The notes under the pieces: generated by a model
Told to the model about the DNA's origin: nothing
Databases searched by the model: none
What the model saw: only the letters and a program-made list of their open reading frames with translations
Translations under genes and position numbers: made by a program
In this document: piece after piece, positions 6,787 to 9,109 of the stretch
Layout: the number at the start of each line of letters is the position of its first letter
Position numbering within the stretch: the stretch's first letter is position 1
Assembly: GCA_023423775.1 (NCBI GenBank)
Contig: JAFAEZ010000194.1
Coordinates: 1 to 9,109 of the forward strand
Source: Pseudomonadota bacterium
Lineage (GTDB): Bacteria > Pseudomonadota > Alphaproteobacteria > Sphingomonadales > Sphingomonadaceae
Direction of reading: 5' to 3'
DNA length: 9,109 bases

Positions 6787-7254
6787 CTAGCTGATATCGC
6801 CCGTGCCGGCTTCTTCGGGGGCGGCGATGCCCTTCAGGGGGGAGAGGAACCAGAGAGTCACGAAGGCGACGAGCGAGAGCATGACCGCGACGTCGTAGCT
6901 GCCCAGGCCGACGGCCACGCCGATCGCGCCGGTCACCCACAGGCTGGCCGCGGTCGCGGTGCCCTTGACGCTGTCCTTCAGGCGCAGGATCGCGCCGCCG
7001 CCGATGAAGCCCATGCCGGTGATCAGCCCCTCGACGATCCGCGCCATTGCTTCGGGGCTGCCGGCGGTGATCGTCTCGGCCGCCTGGATGAACCCGCAGC
7101 TCGCGATCGCGACCAGGGGAAAGGTGCGGAGGCCCGCGCTGCGCTCCTCGCGCTCGCGGTTCCAGCCGAGCGGAAAGGCGAGCAGATAGGCGCACAGCAT
7201 CGCCGCGGCGTGCGGCAGGATGTCGAAGCTGTTCGCCTGGAATATCTCGTTCAC
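6787..7254 (-). CDS. MgtC/SapB-family membrane protein, short form
   Basis: This 155-residue protein covers the hydrophobic N-terminal domain of the MgtC/SapB family. Diagnostic parts are LGWNREREERSAGLRTFPLVAIASCGF (29-55), EGLITGMGFIGGGAILR (75-91) and VKGTATAASLWVTGAIGVAVGLGSY (96-120). Four or five membrane segments are visible. The soluble C-terminal domain of Salmonella MgtC is absent and the protein stops soon after the last membrane segment. MgtC proteins are known for growth in low magnesium and for survival in macrophages; short environmental members have no settled role. The start is GTG 7254, because an AAGGGGG site lies six bases upstream. A longer reading from 7320 would add 22 residues of non-membrane sequence with no good ribosome site. 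The gene is transcribed away from the receiver gene and shares with it a 165-bp upstream region that contains a perfect dyad. Confidence 0.9.
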   Translation of the reverse strand: MNEIFQANSFDILPHAAAMLCAYLLAFPLGWNREREERSAGLRTFPLVAIASCGFIQAAETITAGSPEAMARIVEGLITGMGFIGGGAILRLKDSVKGTATAASLWVTGAIGVAVGLGSYDVAVMLSLVAFVTLWFLSPLKGIAAPEEAGTGDIS

Positions 7255-7260
7255 CCTAGT

Positions 7261-7267
7261 CCCCCTT
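7261..7267 (-). promoter_or_regulatory. Ribosome binding site fixing the GTG start of the MgtC-like gene
   Basis: On the minus strand AAGGGGG (7267-7261) is followed by six bases and then GTG 7254. This strong, well-placed site argues for the internal GTG over the more upstream in-frame ATG at 7320. Confidence 0.7.
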
Positions 7268-7285
7268 GGCGCTGATCGTACCGGA

Positions 7286-7304
7286 GGACCGGCCATGCCG
7301 GTCC
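7286..7304. promoter_or_regulatory. Perfect 8-bp dyad in the divergent promoter region
   Basis: ggaccggc (7286-7293) and gccggtcc (7297-7304) are perfect inverted repeats around cat. The element lies 32-50 bases upstream of the MgtC-like start codon and about 115 bases upstream of the receiver start. In RNA it would make a stable GC hairpin with a small loop in the MgtC-like leader; in DNA it could be an operator. The symmetry is seen; the role is inferred. Confidence 0.35.
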
Positions 7305-7406
7305 GACCTGCAGAAACCACTGGCCCTTCGGTAAGGCTCCGGCAAGAGTCTGGCGCTCATCTCCGCTGACGACTACCGCCATGGCGACCCGCCTGCACGC
7401 GCGGCC

Positions 7407-7416
7407 GGAAGGGGAG
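7407..7416 (+). promoter_or_regulatory. Ribosome binding site fixing the receiver start
   Basis: GGAAGGGGAG at 7407-7416 ends three bases before ATG 7420. The earlier in-frame ATG at 7381 has no purine-rich site in front of it, so 7420 is the better start. Confidence 0.7.
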
Positions 7417-7419
7417 CTC

Positions 7420-7824
7420 ATGGTCCAGGCATCTGACGTTCGGCTGCTCGTTTGCGACGACGACGCGATGATGCGCTCGCTGATGCAGCGTTCGCTCAAG
7501 CATATGGGCTTCTCCCAGATTTTCGAGGCGCGCGACGGCGCGGAAGCGCTGGCCCTGGCGCAGGCGCGGCGGCCCCATATCGTCATTTCGGATTACGACA
7601 TGCCGGGCATGGACGGCCTGGCGCTCGTCAGCGCACTGCGTGCCGACCCGCTGCTGCGCAAGATCGGCTTCATCCTGCTGAGCGGGGTCGCCGACGAGGA
7701 GGTGGTGCGAAGAGCCTCGGAGGTCGGCGTCAACAGCTTCATCCGCAAGCCGTTCTCGATCGCCGACCTGCGGCGCCGGCTCGACGGCCTGTTCTTTCAG
7801 CTGACGGGCTCGGGCATATCCTGA
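7420..7824 (+). CDS. Single-domain CheY-like response regulator
   Basis: This is a 134-residue receiver (REC) domain with no output domain. The acidic pocket is D13 and D14 in LLVCDDD, the phosphoacceptor is D58 in ISDYDMPGMDG, the switch serine is S88 in ILLSG, and the conserved lysine is K110 in FIRKPF, with F107 at the aromatic switch position. All residues needed for phosphorylation are present, so it should be active. No histidine kinase or chemotaxis gene is in view, so its partner is encoded elsewhere. It could act as a CheY-like effector or as a relay protein. The start at 7420 is chosen for its strong ribosome site; starting at 7381 would add 13 residues outside the fold. The gene overlaps the oppositely oriented SEDS-like gene by 28 bp at the 3' end. 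Confidence 0.92.
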   Translation: MVQASDVRLLVCDDDAMMRSLMQRSLKHMGFSQIFEARDGAEALALAQARRPHIVISDYDMPGMDGLALVSALRADPLLRKIGFILLSGVADEEVVRRASEVGVNSFIRKPFSIADLRRRLDGLFFQLTGSGIS

Positions 7825-8705
7825 TCGGCTGCAGTGCGGCCGGACGATGACCGGGATTGCGATGCGGTTTCGTGCCTTCGTCCGGCCGGAAGCAGGGCCG
7901 CGCTGAGCAGGTAACCGAGCACGGCGCTTCCGCCATAGCCCACGAGCGGGGTCGGATAATGGCCGAGCGCCGCGGCGATTGCCACCGTCGCCCAGCAGGC
8001 GCCGAAGGCAAGGATGGCGGTGCGCTGATCCTCGGCATCGAAGCCGCGGCCGAAGCCGGGAAGGACGAGCATCACGCAGCCCGCCACCACCGCCAGCCCG
8101 GCCGCCGGATGGACGTCGAAAGCCGTATAGAGGATGCGATCGACAAAGGGGACAGCGGGAAGCGCGTCCGGGCGGAACAGGGTCGCGGCGAACGCCGCCC
8201 CGGCCATCAGGAGAGCCAGCGCGGAGCGGCGGTCCCGCGTGGCGAGCAGGACGGCGGCCATCCCCGCGGCCAGCACGCCGGCCATGGCCCGGTCTGGCTG
8301 CGCCGCCAGAGCAAGCGCCGCCAGGCCGACCCCGGCAGTTCCGATCGCGTCCGGGCGCCGTCCGTACAGGACGATGAGCGCCGGCAGGACGACCAGGCTG
8401 ACCTGCACGTTGATCGGCCCGACGCGGACCCAGCGCGCAGCGCCCTCGACTGCGGCGCCGAACAAAGCCGTCGCGAGCAGGGACAGGGCCAGCGCCACGA
8501 CGGGCCAGCCGCTGCGCGCCAGCCATGCGCCCGCGCGCGGACCAAGGCCGAGCCATATCATCGCACCCAGCAGCAAGGCGGCGAGGTTGATCGCCATATA
8601 GCGCGCGGGCGCGCCGGCTGCGGCCATGTAGGCGAGACCGAGGATGACCGCGACGCTCGCGCAAACCAGTCCCAGCAGGCGCGGACGGTCGAGCAGCTTC
8701 TGCAT
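7797..8705 (-). CDS. Compact divergent SEDS (FtsW/RodA-like) membrane protein
   Basis: This 302-residue protein has about ten hydrophobic segments. Motifs resemble the SEDS family of peptidoglycan glycan-strand polymerases: GAARWVRVG (88-96), matching the family's GaRRWi-lG; QVSL (101-104) in place of the usual QPSE; AQPDRAM (135-141); and PLVGYGGSAVLG (253-264), matching the family's isYGGS. D189 in PFVDRIL aligns by eye with the catalytic aspartate of FtsW/RodA (TDFIF), but the acidic AEE that normally follows is missing. Family members are usually 370-400 residues, so this one is reduced, with shortened loops. The last 27 or so residues are polar and probably cytoplasmic. ATG 8705 has an AGGGGG site (8720-8715) nine bases upstream. 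The neighbour upstream on the same strand is a cytochrome c, not a penicillin-binding protein or rod-shape gene, so a role in division or elongation is not supported by context. It may be a paralogue with a changed job. Confidence 0.72.
   Translation of the reverse strand: MQKLLDRPRLLGLVCASVAVILGLAYMAAAGAPARYMAINLAALLLGAMIWLGLGPRAGAWLARSGWPVVALALSLLATALFGAAVEGAARWVRVGPINVQVSLVVLPALIVLYGRRPDAIGTAGVGLAALALAAQPDRAMAGVLAAGMAAVLLATRDRRSALALLMAGAAFAATLFRPDALPAVPFVDRILYTAFDVHPAAGLAVVAGCVMLVLPGFGRGFDAEDQRTAILAFGACWATVAIAAALGHYPTPLVGYGGSAVLGYLLSAALLPAGRRHETASQSRSSSGRTAADQDMPEPVS
7837..7888. repeat. Perfect 11-bp inverted repeat after the receiver gene
   Basis: cggccggacga (7837-7847) and tcgtccggccg (7878-7888) are perfect inverted repeats separated by 30 bases. 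The element starts 13 bases after the receiver stop codon and lies inside the coding sequence for the polar tail of the SEDS-like protein. As RNA from the plus strand it would form a GC-rich stem at the 3' end of the receiver transcript and could stop or protect it. No T run follows, so it is not a classical intrinsic terminator. Confidence 0.4.
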
Positions 8706-8826
8706 ATGTTCATGCCCCCTGGTGACCGCGAGAATGCGACGGTGACAAACCTGCGGAATGCCATCCTGTCATCCCGCTCTCACCTCCGCAATGGTCCGGC
8801 CGCAACGCGATCGGGCTGGAGCAACC
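8706..8826. other. Short spacer between the cytochrome c and SEDS-like genes
   Basis: This 121-bp spacer separates two minus-strand genes. It contains the ribosome site of the SEDS-like gene near 8715-8720. I see no clear terminator hairpin with a T run for the cytochrome gene, so read-through from cytochrome into the SEDS-like gene is possible. No clear promoter is visible either. Confidence 0.4.
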
Positions 8827-9109
8827 TCAGGGCGCCTGCCGCGAATAGTAAAGCGCGAGCGGCTCGATCAGCTCCTCGGGAATGCGGCGGGCAATGACCG
8901 CCATCGGCTCGTTGGGGCGCTTGGCCTCGACCACGCCCGGTTCGCCGCGCCACAGGCGCAGCCGCTGGGCGAGATAGGGCGCCTTCTGGCCGGCCAGCAC
9001 AGGGTAGGAGGGGCGGCCGCGGCCGGAATGGCAGCTCGCGCAGGCGGGAAGATTGGCCTCGCGCAGGCCCGAGGCGACGACGCGTGCCGCGAGGCGCTCG
9101 GCCTCCGTC
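8827..9109 (-). CDS. c-type cytochrome, C-terminal part, cut by the window edge
   Basis: The last 94 codons of a minus-strand gene are in the window, ending at TGA 8829-8827; the N-terminal part lies beyond 9109. The visible part reads LPACASCHSGRGRPSYPVLAGQ, then KAPYLAQRLRLWRGEPG, then NEPMAVIARRIPEELIEPLALYYS. CASCH is a CxxCH site for covalent heme c, and the methionine in NEPMAVIARRI is placed to be the distal ligand. The LAGQ and YLAQRLRLWRxGE pattern is that of class I cytochromes of the c4 type, whose two-heme members end in exactly such a domain. A first heme domain may therefore lie outside the window. It would act in the periplasm as an electron carrier, perhaps to a terminal oxidase. 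The gene lies directly upstream of the SEDS-like gene on the same strand. Confidence 0.88.
   Translation of the reverse strand, partial: TEAERLAARVVASGLREANLPACASCHSGRGRPSYPVLAGQKAPYLAQRLRLWRGEPGVVEAKRPNEPMAVIARRIPEELIEPLALYYSRQAP

Noticed and set aside
7357..8664. 435-codon minus-strand frame overlapping the SEDS-like gene
   Set aside because: It is a frame-shifted shadow of the SEDS-like gene and runs antisense through the receiver gene; it shows no domain.
7857..8897. 346-codon plus-strand frame opposite the SEDS-like gene
   Set aside because: It is antisense to the SEDS-like gene and strongly biased toward Arg, Gly, Gln and Asp, typical of a GC shadow.

Overview
The window is GC-rich, densely coded DNA that looks like a chromosomal segment of an alphaproteobacterium, most likely a sphingomonad. 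The grounds are the style of the TonB-dependent receptor (an ITVTGSRI-type TonB box and a GGASAAYGSDAVSGVVNF plug), its pairing with an exported amidohydrolase, and the gene mix. This is recognition by eye, not a database result. I see no rRNA or tRNA gene, no CRISPR array and no intact insertion sequence.

Layout. (1) 1-573 holds no convincing gene. It contains degenerate inverted-repeat units (17-205), two back-to-back perfect palindromes (204-219 and 220-229), further dyads, and the leader of the next gene. (2) 574-5116, plus strand: a two-gene unit of a TonB-dependent outer-membrane receptor and a secreted D-aminoacylase-like amidohydrolase, 10 bases apart. The receptor would bring a ligand into the periplasm and the exported hydrolase would cleave an amide there. 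(3) 5163-6517, minus strand: a membrane fatty-acid desaturase followed, with a 22-bp overlap, by a small Coq4-like protein that carries a complete HDxxHx11E zinc motif. (4) 6787-7254, minus strand: a short MgtC/SapB-type membrane protein. (5) 7420-7824, plus strand: a stand-alone CheY-like receiver. (6) 7797-8705, minus strand: a compact, divergent SEDS (FtsW/RodA-like) membrane protein whose 3' end overlaps the receiver gene tail to tail. (7) 8827-9109, minus strand: the C-terminal part of a c-type cytochrome that runs off the right edge, upstream of and co-oriented with the SEDS-like gene.

I do not see a single unmistakable new system. The most interesting items are the overlapping desaturase/Coq4-like pair, in which the desaturase has a non-canonical second histidine box, and the reduced SEDS protein next to a cytochrome c. 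Next come the exported amidohydrolase that lacks the usual metal-ligand cysteine, and the repeat- and palindrome-rich DNA upstream of the receptor. Several long open frames opposite the receptor, the deacylase, the desaturase and the SEDS-like gene are shadows produced by high-GC codon use and are left out.
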